This document shows, piece by piece, positions 1-7,101 of a stretch of 40,602 bases of DNA (position 1 is its first letter; every line of letters starts with the position of its first letter). The position numbers were made by a program, and so were the translations under genes. Source of the DNA: Clostridia bacterium (GTDB lineage Bacteria; Bacillota; Clostridia; Oscillospirales; UBA644); the NCBI GenBank assembly GCA_017440085.1, contig JAFSHW010000036.1, positions 1 through 40,602 of the forward strand, written 5' to 3'. Under the pieces are notes generated by a model. It was given only the letters and a program-made list of their open reading frames with translations. It was not told the origin of the DNA and searched no databases.

Positions 1-63
1 CCAGAGATGTAAGTATGGTGACATATTCAGTTGACTGGTACTAATAGGTCGAGGGCTTAACCT
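1..63 (+). rRNA. 23S rRNA, 3' end (partial)
   Basis: The first bases match the conserved 3' terminus of bacterial 23S rRNA: the block GACTGGTACTAATAGGTCGA followed by GGGCTTAACC. The gene begins before the window, so only the last ~60 nt are present. The 3' end is placed by analogy with other 23S genes and may be off by a few bases. Two 5S genes follow, as expected for an rRNA operon in 16S-23S-5S order. Confidence 0.93.
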
Positions 64-197
64 GAGAGAGTTCAGGTTGTTTGGAAAAGATAGAAGAATT
101 TGACTTGAAGAGTTTTTTCGTGAGATTTAAAGCAGAGGAAGATTATATAAGGAAGTTATTCAGTTTTGAAGGTACAACCTTCAGAGAAAAAGGAATA

Positions 198-313
198 GTC
201 GGTGTCTATGACGGCGAGGATCCACCCGTTCCCATTCCGAACACGGTAGTTAAGCTCGCGGGTGCTGAAAATACTTGGCTGGAGACGGCCCGGGAAAATA
301 AGACGATGCCGAC
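198..313 (+). rRNA. 5S rRNA, copy 1
   Basis: This is a 116-nt gene with the universal 5S core CCCGTTCCCATTCCGAACAC. The ends form helix I: GTCGGTGTC at 198 pairs with GATGCCGAC ending at 313, allowing G-U pairs. Internal helices also close, for example GCGAG with CTCGC on either side of the core. It lies ~135 nt after the 23S end. A run of eight T begins just after it, at 319. It differs at many positions from the second 5S gene at 385, but the differences in the stems are compensatory. Confidence 0.93.
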
Positions 314-384
314 TCTCCTTTTTTTTCTATATGTGAAAGAATCTGTGAGAGAGGTTCTGGGAAGCAAAAATACAGAATAAAATA

Positions 385-500
385 GTTGGTGTAGATAATG
401 TTGGGGTACCACCCGTTCCCATTCCGAACACGGTAGTTAAGCCCAAAGATGCCGAAAATACTTAGTTGGAGACGACTTGGAAAAATAGGGAAATGCCAAC
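385..500 (+). rRNA. 5S rRNA, copy 2 (diverged tandem copy)
   Basis: This second 5S gene, also 116 nt, has the same ~34-nt central block as copy 1 but very different stems. Helix I is GTTGGTGT with ATGCCAAC. The helix flanking the core is TTGGG with CCCAA, where copy 1 has GCGAG with CTCGC. All changed stem positions seen remain paired, which argues that both genes fold and are functional rather than one being a pseudogene. It is followed within 12 nt by tRNA-Glu. Confidence 0.92.
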
Positions 501-511
501 AAAAAGATTAC

Positions 512-586
512 GGCCCGTTGGTCAAGCGGTCAAGACGGTGGCCTCTCACGCCGCAATCGGGAGTTCGACCCTCCCACGGGTCACCA
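512..586 (+). tRNA. tRNA-Glu (anticodon CTC)
   Basis: The acceptor stem GGCCCGT (512-518) pairs with ACGGGTC (576-582), followed by the discriminator A and an encoded CCA. The anticodon stem GTGGC/GCCGC encloses the loop CTCTCAC, so the anticodon is CTC, which reads GAG. The T arm GGGAG-TTCGACC-CTCCC is perfect. The body resembles Bacillota tRNA-Glu genes. It sits directly after the second 5S gene, so it is probably part of the rRNA transcript. Confidence 0.94.
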
Positions 587-596
587 AGCAAACACA

Positions 597-623
597 CTGC
601 AAGCATAAATTAGTATGCTGCAG
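597..623 (+). other. Hairpin in the spacer between the two tRNAs
   Basis: CTGCAAGCATA (597-607) pairs with TATGCTGCAG (614-623) with one bulged base. No T-tract follows, so it looks like an RNA processing or folding element of the precursor rather than a terminator. The rest of the 587-735 spacer shows no gene. Confidence 0.4.
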
Positions 624-735
624 GTTAATATACCAGCGGAAGGGATTCCGGAAGCGAGAAAAGGTGGAAGATATACGGAAATACGTGTAATTTCATTGCG
701 CTTCACAAAAGAAATCCAATCCCCGCTCATAATTT

Positions 736-812
736 GGACCATTAGCTCAGTTGGTTAGAGCTACCGGCTCATAACCGGTTGGTCCGGGGTTCGAGTCCCT
801 GATGGTCCACCA
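736..812 (+). tRNA. tRNA with CAT anticodon (tRNA-Met, or tRNA-Ile2)
   Basis: The acceptor stem GGACCAT (736-742) pairs with ATGGTCC (802-808), followed by A and encoded CCA. The anticodon stem ACCGG/CCGGT holds the loop CTCATAA, giving anticodon CAT. The D arm AGCTCAGTTGGTTAGAGCT and the T arm with GTTCGAGTC are canonical. A CAT tRNA can be elongator Met, or Ile after lysidine modification. The lack of the initiator-type 1-72 mismatch and of three G-C pairs in the anticodon stem excludes fMet. Clostridial Met and Ile2 genes are similar, so the identity is left open. Confidence 0.9.
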
Positions 813-1063
813 AGAATAACAGACATACCGCATGGTATGTCTGTTATTCTTTATATAGAGCCATCGGGGACGAGAAGGGTCGGAAGTGAATGACGTTCCG
901 GTGGAACGTCAGAGCCGACCCCGCTCTTTTCCGCAGAAAAGGCGAGTCCTTGATCAAGATTAGACATTCCTTATGGTATGTCTTTTATGCTTTATATTGA
1001 ACCTGCAGGGACGACAAGATCGTGCGTTTGTGAGCGCTTCCTGTGGAAGATGAAGCTCTTTTC
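792..1063 (+). repeat. Diverged direct duplication of tRNA 3' end plus downstream hairpins
   Basis: The unit at about 792-931 (tRNA T-arm and 3' strand, terminator hairpin, GGGACGA, a hairpin around TTCCggTGGAA, GCTCTTTTC) recurs at about 943-1063 with many substitutions. CGAGTCCCTGAT is matched by CGAGTCCTTGAT, and the hairpin AGACATACC/GGTATGTCT by AGACATTCC/GGTATGTCT. The second copy has lost ~11 nt corresponding to the acceptor strand and CCA. No gene is seen between 853 and 1223. The origin (tRNA-associated integration scar or local duplication) cannot be decided from the sequence. Confidence 0.6.
813..852 (+). terminator. Terminator of the rRNA-tRNA transcript
   Basis: A perfect 17-bp stem, AGAATAACAGACATACC with its complement, has a GCAT loop (813-850) and is followed by TTATAT. 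It starts immediately after the CCA of the last tRNA. The T-tract is short. A diverged copy of this hairpin lies at ~961-991. Confidence 0.7.
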
Positions 1064-1111
1064 TTGACATTTAAACTTTTCAAAAAAAAATAACCCTTAG
1101 CGTTTTTGTCA

Positions 1112-1140
1112 TGGACTAATTCACAAATTTATGATATAAT
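1112..1140 (+). promoter_or_regulatory. Sigma-A promoter of the sigma-factor gene
   Basis: TGGACT (1112-1117), a 17-bp spacer and a perfect TATAAT (1135-1140), preceded by TGA as an extended -10. The start codon is ~80 bp downstream. A 12-bp perfect palindrome, TGAAAGCTTTCA (1194-1205), lies in the leader just before the RBS AGGAGA and could be a regulatory site. Confidence 0.65.
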
Positions 1141-1223
1141 TATTTAAAAATAAAAAACAATTAACCGATACACTCTTTCTGACACTATATAAGTGAAAGC
1201 TTTCAAAGTACAGGAGAACAACT

Positions 1224-2795
1224 ATGACCGACAAAAGAGCATTTGAATTGCTATCTGAAAATCTGACCGCAATCTACGGTTACGCTTTTTCTAAACTTTA
1301 TGATAAAGATAAAGTGGATGATCTTGCATCAGAAATCGTATATGAGATCATCGTTTCGGCACGAAATCTTCAAAATGAAGAAGCCTTTTGGGGTTTCGCT
1401 TGGAAAATTGCAGAAAATACGTTCAGACGCTTTATCCGTAAAAGCGGTCTTGCTGCGCAATCCGTAGAATTTACAGAAGAAAATATAGGTGTGTATGATT
1501 TATCTCCAGAGCAGGAATACATACAAAAGGAAACTGAGAGTGAGGAGATATATCTACTTCGCCGTGAACTTTCTCTTTTGAAGAAAATACATAGGGAAGT
1601 ATGTGTTGCTTATTATGTCGATAACAAATGTTGTTCTCAAATCGCAAAAGAACAAAACATAAGTGTTGAAATGGTAAAATACCATTTGTTCAAAACTCGC
1701 AAATTATTGAAAGAAGGTATCGGTATGACAAGAACACTTGGAGAGAAAAGCTACAACCCCGGAACATTCAGACTTGATTTTTGGGGTGACTGGAACAAAT
1801 ATAATGATTTATTCAAAAGAAAATTGCCCGGTTCTATTGTACTTGCCGCATATTATGAATCTATGACAGCAGAGGCACTTTCTATGGAACTTGGTGTTTC
1901 AATGCCTTATCTTGAGGAAGAAATTGAAATTTTGGAAGCTGCAGGAGTGCTGAAAAGAACAGGGAACAAGTATCAGACTAATATTGTAATCATTACGGAT
2001 GCGTATGAAAAAGAATTTGTAAAAAACACCTCTTCGATATATTCAGATATTGTGAATTCAATATTTGATAAAGTATCAAAACGTTTGCCCATAATTCGCA
2101 CACTAGATTTCAAGGGAAACGATTACGATGACAACAGACTATTATTTGGAATCTTGAACATCGCATTTGTCAGAGGATTCCTTTTGGCAAGTGAAAAATC
2201 ACCTCTTGGCACCCCAAACAAACTTGCGTTAGGTGGTAATGGTTGGATTTTCGGGTACGACAATGATTATATAAACCATCATTTTAATGGTGTTTCATTG
2301 GAAACCTGGAATGAAAGCGGTACGGTTTGGTTCTCGGCAGAAAATTATAAAGTAATAAAACAAGCGCAAATATATGATCATTACGACTTCCGTAACAAAG
2401 CAAAAGCAATATGGGATGCGGTTCTTAATAAAAATGCTGATAAAAACAATCCTGCACTCCCGTGGTTGATTGAAAACAAATTCATTCTTTGTTCAGATAA
2501 TAAACTTTCTGCCAATTTCCCTGTATTTAATAAAAAGTCATTCGATCAGATTTGTGAGATACTATCGGATATAATTGAAGAAGTGGCAAATTGTATGATT
2601 GATATTTCTGATAAAGCCGAAAAAATTCTTGCAGAACATGCACCTGAATCTGTAAAAAAACAATGCCGAGATATTGCTAAGATCCACCACAGACTTGATG
2701 TCTCAGCATTTTTGTTGGAAGAGATTGTAAAAGATGGTAAACTTACCGTTCCGAATGAAAGAATGCCGCTTTGTGTATGGGGTGTAAAAGTCTAA
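1224..2795 (+). CDS. Sigma-70 family (ECF-like) RNA polymerase sigma factor with long C-terminal extension
   Basis: The 523-residue protein begins with an ECF-type sigma-2 region (about residues 5-75, with FWGFAWKIAENTFRRFIRKS at its end) and a sigma-4 helix-turn-helix (about 110-165, with SQIAKEQNISVEMVKYHLF). ECF factors are usually ~160-220 residues long. Here another ~355 residues follow. Residues ~203-250 look like a winged helix (AEALSMELGVSMPYLEEEIE followed by AAGVLKRTGNKYQ). The remainder, ~260-523, I do not recognise; it has no transmembrane segment. The promoter is its own, RBS AGGAGA lies upstream of ATG 1224, and the gene ends at a terminator shared with the convergent phosphoesterase gene. 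No anti-sigma factor is adjacent, so the extension may itself sense or regulate; that is inference. Confidence 0.82.
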   Translation: MTDKRAFELLSENLTAIYGYAFSKLYDKDKVDDLASEIVYEIIVSARNLQNEEAFWGFAWKIAENTFRRFIRKSGLAAQSVEFTEENIGVYDLSPEQEYIQKETESEEIYLLRRELSLLKKIHREVCVAYYVDNKCCSQIAKEQNISVEMVKYHLFKTRKLLKEGIGMTRTLGEKSYNPGTFRLDFWGDWNKYNDLFKRKLPGSIVLAAYYESMTAEALSMELGVSMPYLEEEIEILEAAGVLKRTGNKYQTNIVIITDAYEKEFVKNTSSIYSDIVNSIFDKVSKRLPIIRTLDFKGNDYDDNRLLFGILNIAFVRGFLLASEKSPLGTPNKLALGGNGWIFGYDNDYINHHFNGVSLETWNESGTVWFSAENYKVIKQAQIYDHYDFRNKAKAIWDAVLNKNADKNNPALPWLIENKFILCSDNKLSANFPVFNKKSFDQICEILSDIIEEVANCMIDISDKAEKILAEHAPESVKKQCRDIAKIHHRLDVSAFLLEEIVKDGKLTVPNERMPLCVWGVKV

Positions 2796-2828
2796 ACTAA
2801 ACCTTGATTCTCATTTTTATTACTAAAG

Positions 2829-2854
2829 AAGACCTCCCGCAGGAGGTCTTTTTC
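2829..2854. terminator. Bidirectional terminator between convergent genes
   Basis: The stem AAGACCTCC (2829-2837), loop CGCA and GGAGGTCTT (2842-2850) are followed by TTTCT on the plus strand. It lies between the convergent sigma-factor gene and the minus-strand phosphoesterase gene. On the minus strand the T-tract is weaker (TTCTTTAG). Confidence 0.8.
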
Positions 2855-2863
2855 TATATTCGT

Positions 2864-3976
2864 TTACTCTTCGTATTTCGCAACGATGTGGTCAACGTTT
2901 ACGTATTCGTGGTAAATGTCATAAATTCCGTCAGAGTTTATTTTGATAACCGTGCCGCCGTTAAGGCTTTGGTGCCAATAGCTACCCATACCTAAGTGGA
3001 GTGCTTGCGCAAGGGTGATTCCTTTGTAATTGATAACGAAGTTGTTAGTATGGTCGTGGCCTGCCAAAACCAATGATGTGTGTCCGTGATTCTTTATCAG
3101 CTCAAACATTCCGTCATCAACGGGTGGAGTTCCGCTTGGTTTATAATGCACGCCGAATGAGCTTTCGTAGCCTTCATTCCAGTATTTATCGTCGCTGCTT
3201 TCTTCCCAAGTTATGAGCATAGGGTCGTATTCGCTGTTAAAGGCTTCCTCAAAAGCGGTTTTGTAGGCGAAGATTGGAATGTGCATAATAATCATTGAAT
3301 CTTTGTAGCCAAGGTCTTTCATATTTTCAACTCCGTAGCCGTACCAGCTTCTTTGGTCGTCATTAAGGGTTGAATATCCGGAGAATTTAACACCGTCAGG
3401 ACCTATATATGTGCTGGTGTTATGCGAATCTACCATAAAAATCCCAGTTATGGGAGCTCCGTTTTCTTGAATGGAAATTATGTAATTGCCGTTTCCCAAA
3501 TTAGGGTCTCCTGCTTGATAAATGCAATTTTTGTAAGCAGAATATAGCATTTCAACCCTGTCAACAGCTCCGAAATCTTTTTCGTTATCGTGGTTGCCCC
3601 AAACGGGAGCCCAGGGGATTCCGTAGCCGTCCAAAATCTCCGCAAGATTCCTGTAAGAGCCTATTTCTTCAGCCCAGGCAAGGTCTCCGCTGAGAGTGAT
3701 CATATCCGGGTCAATTCTGTTTATAAGTTCGTTTAGCGTGTAGATTATTACGTCCCTTGTAACTGTTCCTTCGTGCCATTCTGCAGAAGTTAATTGAGAG
3801 TCAGATAAGTTTAAAACGGTAAAAGCCTCGTCAGGCTTCTTTTCTACCACTATAAATTCTTTTGAAAAATCTACTTTGTATTCAAGAAAATCAGTAAGCT
3901 GTGGGGCTTCATTTGCGCAAGAAGCGGTAAATACGGTGAATAAAATTAAAAATAACGCTGTGGTAACTTTTTTCAT
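2864..3976 (-). CDS. Calcineurin-like metallophosphoesterase lipoprotein, paralogue 1
   Basis: The 370-residue protein has an N-terminal lipoprotein signal with lipobox FTASC (Cys20), so it should be anchored outside the membrane. The metallophosphoesterase motifs appear in order: NLSDSQ (D59), SGD (D98), GNHDN (128-132), MHIPIF (H232) and AGHDH (307-309). In the first motif the usual second metal ligand of D-x-H is Gln61. The substrate is not predictable from the motifs; related bacterial proteins are annotated only as phosphoesterases. It has its own promoter in the 75-bp gap after the paralogue, and RBS AAGGAGAG precedes ATG. It is similar along most of its length to the protein encoded at 4052-5188, a clear tandem duplication. 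Confidence 0.88.
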   Translation of the reverse strand: MKKVTTALFLILFTVFTASCANEAPQLTDFLEYKVDFSKEFIVVEKKPDEAFTVLNLSDSQLTSAEWHEGTVTRDVIIYTLNELINRIDPDMITLSGDLAWAEEIGSYRNLAEILDGYGIPWAPVWGNHDNEKDFGAVDRVEMLYSAYKNCIYQAGDPNLGNGNYIISIQENGAPITGIFMVDSHNTSTYIGPDGVKFSGYSTLNDDQRSWYGYGVENMKDLGYKDSMIIMHIPIFAYKTAFEEAFNSEYDPMLITWEESSDDKYWNEGYESSFGVHYKPSGTPPVDDGMFELIKNHGHTSLVLAGHDHTNNFVINYKGITLAQALHLGMGSYWHQSLNGGTVIKINSDGIYDIYHEYVNVDHIVAKYEE

Positions 3977-3998
3977 AAGCTCTCCTTAAATAAAAAAC

Positions 3999-4025
3999 GG
4001 TATTATTACTTACCATAATAATACC
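3999..4025. terminator. Hairpin between the phosphoesterase paralogues, overlapping a promoter
   Basis: GGTATTATTA (3999-4008) pairs perfectly with TAATAATACC (4016-4025). Both flanks carry T-runs when read outward (TTTTTT on the minus strand, ATTTTTTT on the plus strand), so it can terminate the upstream minus-strand gene. The same palindrome contains the -10 region of the downstream gene, so it could instead be an operator. Confidence 0.6.
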
Positions 4026-4046
4026 ATTTTTTTGTTAATTTGTCAA
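4018..4046 (-). promoter_or_regulatory. Promoter of phosphoesterase paralogue 1
   Basis: Read on the minus strand: TTGACA (4046-4041), a 17-bp spacer ending in TGG, then TATTAT (4023-4018). The -10 hexamer and expected transcription start lie inside the perfect inverted repeat at 3999-4025. The start codon is ~35 bp downstream of the expected start point. Confidence 0.7.
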
Positions 4047-4051
4047 TAGGA

Positions 4052-5188
4052 TTATTCTTCGTTGCTTGAATGAGCTTCTACGATGTGGTCAACATTTACG
4101 TATTCGTGGTGGAGGTCGTAAATACCTTCAGAGTTAATTTTTATAACAGTGCCACCGTTAAGAGATTGTTCCCAATAGCACCCCATACCGGTTTTGAGGG
4201 CATAAACGAGTTTTATGCCTTTGTAATTGATAACGAAGTTGTTTACGTGGTCGTGACCTGAAATCATATATTTTGTGTGGTTTTGTTTTATAAGAAGGTC
4301 CAAAACACCGTCTTCTACGGGAGGGAAGCCTCCAGATTCATAGCGAACACCGTATGAATCTTTATATCCTTCATTCCAATATTCGTCTTCATAGCTTTGT
4401 TCCCAAGTTATTGAACTAGGGTCAATATCTGCTTTGAAGGCTTCGTTAAAAGCATATTTGTATGCGTAAATGGGAATATGCTGAATAATCATTGAGTCTT
4501 TATAACCACAAGATTCCATATACTTCACAGTGTCTATGTACCAAAGTTTTTGTTCGTCATACCATTTTGAATAGCCTGAAACTCTTTCTCCTTCTCCGAG
4601 AATATACCAATCGTGGTCGTGAGTATCCATCATTATTACACCAGTTACAGGCTTTCCTTTTTCTTCTATTTGAATAACGAAATTTCCGCTTCCAAGTTCA
4701 GGTGCTCCTTCAAAATAAATGCAATTTTCGTAGCCTAAATAAAGTTCTTCAATTTCATCGACTCTATCAAGTCCGCTTTCATTATCGTGGTTTCCCCAAA
4801 CCACAGACCAAGGGATTCCGTAACTTTCAAGCAAATCTGCAAGCTTTTCGTAAGAAAGCATTTCTGTGGACCAAGCAACGTCGCCGCTTATAGTGATAAG
4901 GTCAGGCTGAGTTTTTTTAATAAGCTCATCTATGGTATATTCAAGAATTTCTCTTGACATTTCACCATCATTCCATTCCGCATCTGTCATTTGAGTGTCG
5001 GAAAGATTAAGTATTACAAAATCTTTGCCCTCTTCCTTTTTTAAAGTTACAAATTCATACGGAGCAGTTTCAGTGTCGCTTAAAAAATCCATAATTTCAA
5101 AACCGTTTCCTGCGCAAGATGTTATGGTTGATAATGCCAATATGCAGGAAAGAATCATAAAATAAGTTTTAATTAATAATTTTTTCAT
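4052..5188 (-). CDS. Calcineurin-like metallophosphoesterase lipoprotein, paralogue 2
   Basis: The 378-residue protein has a lipoprotein signal peptide with lipobox TITSC (Cys25). The motifs match the neighbouring paralogue: NLSDTQ (D64, Gln66 in place of His), SGD (D103), GNHDN (133-137), QHIPIYAY and SGHDH. The last ~40 residues, including the block ending HEYVNVDHIV, are nearly identical to the paralogue. It is predicted to be an extracytoplasmic metal-dependent phosphoesterase of unknown substrate. It has its own perfect sigma-A promoter, RBS GAGGG precedes ATG, and the gene ends at the hairpin at 3999. Confidence 0.88.
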   Translation of the reverse strand: MKKLLIKTYFMILSCILALSTITSCAGNGFEIMDFLSDTETAPYEFVTLKKEEGKDFVILNLSDTQMTDAEWNDGEMSREILEYTIDELIKKTQPDLITISGDVAWSTEMLSYEKLADLLESYGIPWSVVWGNHDNESGLDRVDEIEELYLGYENCIYFEGAPELGSGNFVIQIEEKGKPVTGVIMMDTHDHDWYILGEGERVSGYSKWYDEQKLWYIDTVKYMESCGYKDSMIIQHIPIYAYKYAFNEAFKADIDPSSITWEQSYEDEYWNEGYKDSYGVRYESGGFPPVEDGVLDLLIKQNHTKYMISGHDHVNNFVINYKGIKLVYALKTGMGCYWEQSLNGGTVIKINSEGIYDLHHEYVNVDHIVEAHSSNEE

Positions 5189-5222
5189 AGAAATCCCTCT
5201 TGTGAAAATGATTTATAGTTTA

Positions 5223-5251
5223 ATTATATCAGAGGCTATATTTTTTGTCAA
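5223..5251 (-). promoter_or_regulatory. Promoter of phosphoesterase paralogue 2
   Basis: Minus strand: perfect TTGACA (5251-5246), a 17-bp spacer ending in TGA, and perfect TATAAT (5228-5223). The expected start is ~30 bp upstream of the ATG at 5188. Confidence 0.82.
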
Positions 5252-5273
5252 GTGATTATTTATAAAAACATTA

Positions 5274-5306
5274 AAACTTCCCTAAATTATTCGTTTAGGG
5301 AAGTTT
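5274..5306 (-). terminator. Terminator of the first ABC exporter operon
   Basis: A perfect 13-bp stem, AAACTTCCCTAAA (5274-5286) with TTTAGGGAAGTTT (5294-5306), has a 7-nt loop. Read on the minus strand it lies 7 bp past the stop codon and is followed by TTAATGTTTTTA. Confidence 0.8.
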
Positions 5307-5312
5307 CGGTTT

Positions 5313-7088
5313 TTATGCGTTATGTTTTAAGAGGGATGCGTATTCTCCGCCCAGGGCTACAAGCTCTTCGTGGTTTCCTCTTTCAGCAATTTGACCGTCT
5401 TTGATAACGAAAATCACGTTGCTTTCTCTGATTGTGGAAAGTCTGTGGGCAATGTAGATCATAGTTCTTCCCTTAGCCATTTCGTTAATTGCCTTTTGAA
5501 CTTTGACTTCGGTCCCTGTGTCAATGTGGGCGGTAGCCTCATCCAGAATAAGTACCGATGGCTCTGAGGCAATAGCTCTTGCAAAGGAAAGAAGCTGACG
5601 TTCACCTGTGGAGAAATTCAAGCCTTGCTCCGTAACTGCAGTTTCAAGTCCGTTTGCTTCGGAAAGAAAGTCTTTTGTCTGAGCTGCAAGCATAGCTTTT
5701 TCTAACTGCTCGTCGCTTTTTTCAGTTCCCATTTCAAGGTTCTCGCGAACGTTACCTGTAAATAGGAAAACGTCCTGAAGAACTGCTGAAACCTTTGACC
5801 TGAGCGTATGCAAGCTGATTTCTTTTACGTTTATGCCGTCAATGAGTATCTCACCTTTTTGAGGCGTGTAGTTCCTTGTTATGAGGTTTATTATAGTAGT
5901 TTTTCCTGCGCCTGTAGTCCCAACAAAAGCTGCTCTTGCGCCTTTGGGAATCACGAATGAAACGCCTTTAAGTACCCAGTTTTCATCGTCATAAGAAAAC
6001 CAAACGTCTTTAAATTCAATTTCGCCTTGAATATCAACGTCATTTCTGCCTTCGTAAGTGTCCTCAGTTTCGTTATCGTCCAAAAGCTCGTAAATTCTAT
6101 CGGTGGAAACGAATGCCGATTGAACTGTGGAATATTTTTCTGCCAAATCGTTTATGGGCGCGAAAAATTGCTTGGTGTAGTTCGTGAATGCGTAAAGCAC
6201 ACCAACCTGTAAAGCTCCACCGCTGATACCGTTATAAGCGTAGGCAACAAGCAGGGCGATTACCATTTCGTTTATCATTTCCATTGTGGGTCGGAGGAAA
6301 CTGTGGAGCATTACTTGGGTCATAGTTCCCTTGAAGTATTCGTCATTTAACTGTCTGAATTCTTTTAGCTTGGATTTCAAACCGTTAAAAACTTGAACGA
6401 TTCTCATACCCAAAATATTTTCTGAGAAGAATCCGTTTATTTTGCCCGTGGTTATTTTAACTTTTTTAAAGTTTTCCTTTATTCGCTTTTTTATTGAAAA
6501 CGTCAGCGCTACTATAAAAGGAATTCCCGTAAATGCTACCAATGCCAATTTCCAGTCAATAATAAGCATCATAACTAGGATACCTATGAGAAGAAAAACG
6601 TCTCTGAAAAGACTGAGGAAAACGTCGCTGTAAAATTCGTTGACTGTTTCAACGTCGTTTGTGGCTCTTGTTATAAGTCTTCCTGTGCCGAATTTATCCA
6701 ATTTACTTGTGGATAAATGAAGGATTTTATCAAAAACCTTATTTCTCATACTGTCAAGAATTTTCTGAGAGATTCTTGTTATAAGTCTTGCTTGAGCAAT
6801 GCCAAATGCTGAACCGACGGCAATTACGGCAAAATATATCATACCTAAAATGGCTACGGACATATTTTCTTTTTCAACGATTCCCAATGCTAAGAAATCG
6901 TCAATAACGATTTCTGCAATCATTGGTTTTAAAAGCTCTGCTGCATTTACTATGAGTACGAAAAGCGCGCAAAGCAAAAGTTTTCCCAAATAAGGGCGCA
7001 TCATAGAAGCCAGGCGAATAATATTTGATTTTTTGTTTACCGCTTTGAATTCTTCTTTCAAAGTGGGTTTTTTCTGCTCATTACTCAA
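5313..7088 (-). CDS. ABC exporter subunit (ATPase-competent half of a heterodimer)
   Basis: The 591-residue protein has an exporter transmembrane domain (about residues 25-320) fused to an ATPase domain. Walker A is GTTGAGKT (390-397), Walker B ends LILDE with catalytic Glu517, and the switch His is H548. The ABC signature is the non-canonical FSTGE (492-496). Together with the upstream partner (7102-8868) this predicts one competent and one degenerate ATP site, as in BmrCD or TM287/288 multidrug exporters. It starts at TTG (7088) with RBS AGGGGG; the partner's stop lies 13 bp upstream, so the two are co-transcribed. The substrate is unknown (drug, lipid or peptide), and no dedicated regulator is adjacent. 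Confidence 0.9.
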   Translation of the reverse strand: MSNEQKKPTLKEEFKAVNKKSNIIRLASMMRPYLGKLLLCALFVLIVNAAELLKPMIAEIVIDDFLALGIVEKENMSVAILGMIYFAVIAVGSAFGIAQARLITRISQKILDSMRNKVFDKILHLSTSKLDKFGTGRLITRATNDVETVNEFYSDVFLSLFRDVFLLIGILVMMLIIDWKLALVAFTGIPFIVALTFSIKKRIKENFKKVKITTGKINGFFSENILGMRIVQVFNGLKSKLKEFRQLNDEYFKGTMTQVMLHSFLRPTMEMINEMVIALLVAYAYNGISGGALQVGVLYAFTNYTKQFFAPINDLAEKYSTVQSAFVSTDRIYELLDDNETEDTYEGRNDVDIQGEIEFKDVWFSYDDENWVLKGVSFVIPKGARAAFVGTTGAGKTTIINLITRNYTPQKGEILIDGINVKEISLHTLRSKVSAVLQDVFLFTGNVRENLEMGTEKSDEQLEKAMLAAQTKDFLSEANGLETAVTEQGLNFSTGERQLLSFARAIASEPSVLILDEATAHIDTGTEVKVQKAINEMAKGRTMIYIAHRLSTIRESNVIFVIKDGQIAERGNHEELVALGGEYASLLKHNA

Positions 7089-7101
7089 TTATTATGCCCC
7101 C

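Noticed and set aside
81..412. Open frames on both strands across the 23S-5S spacer and first 5S gene
   Set aside because: They overlap a well-folded 5S rRNA and have no family resemblance or proper RBS.
853..960. Small RNA or gene in the region after the tRNAs
   Set aside because: Strong hairpins are present but they are explained as part of a diverged duplicated terminator block; no promoter was seen.
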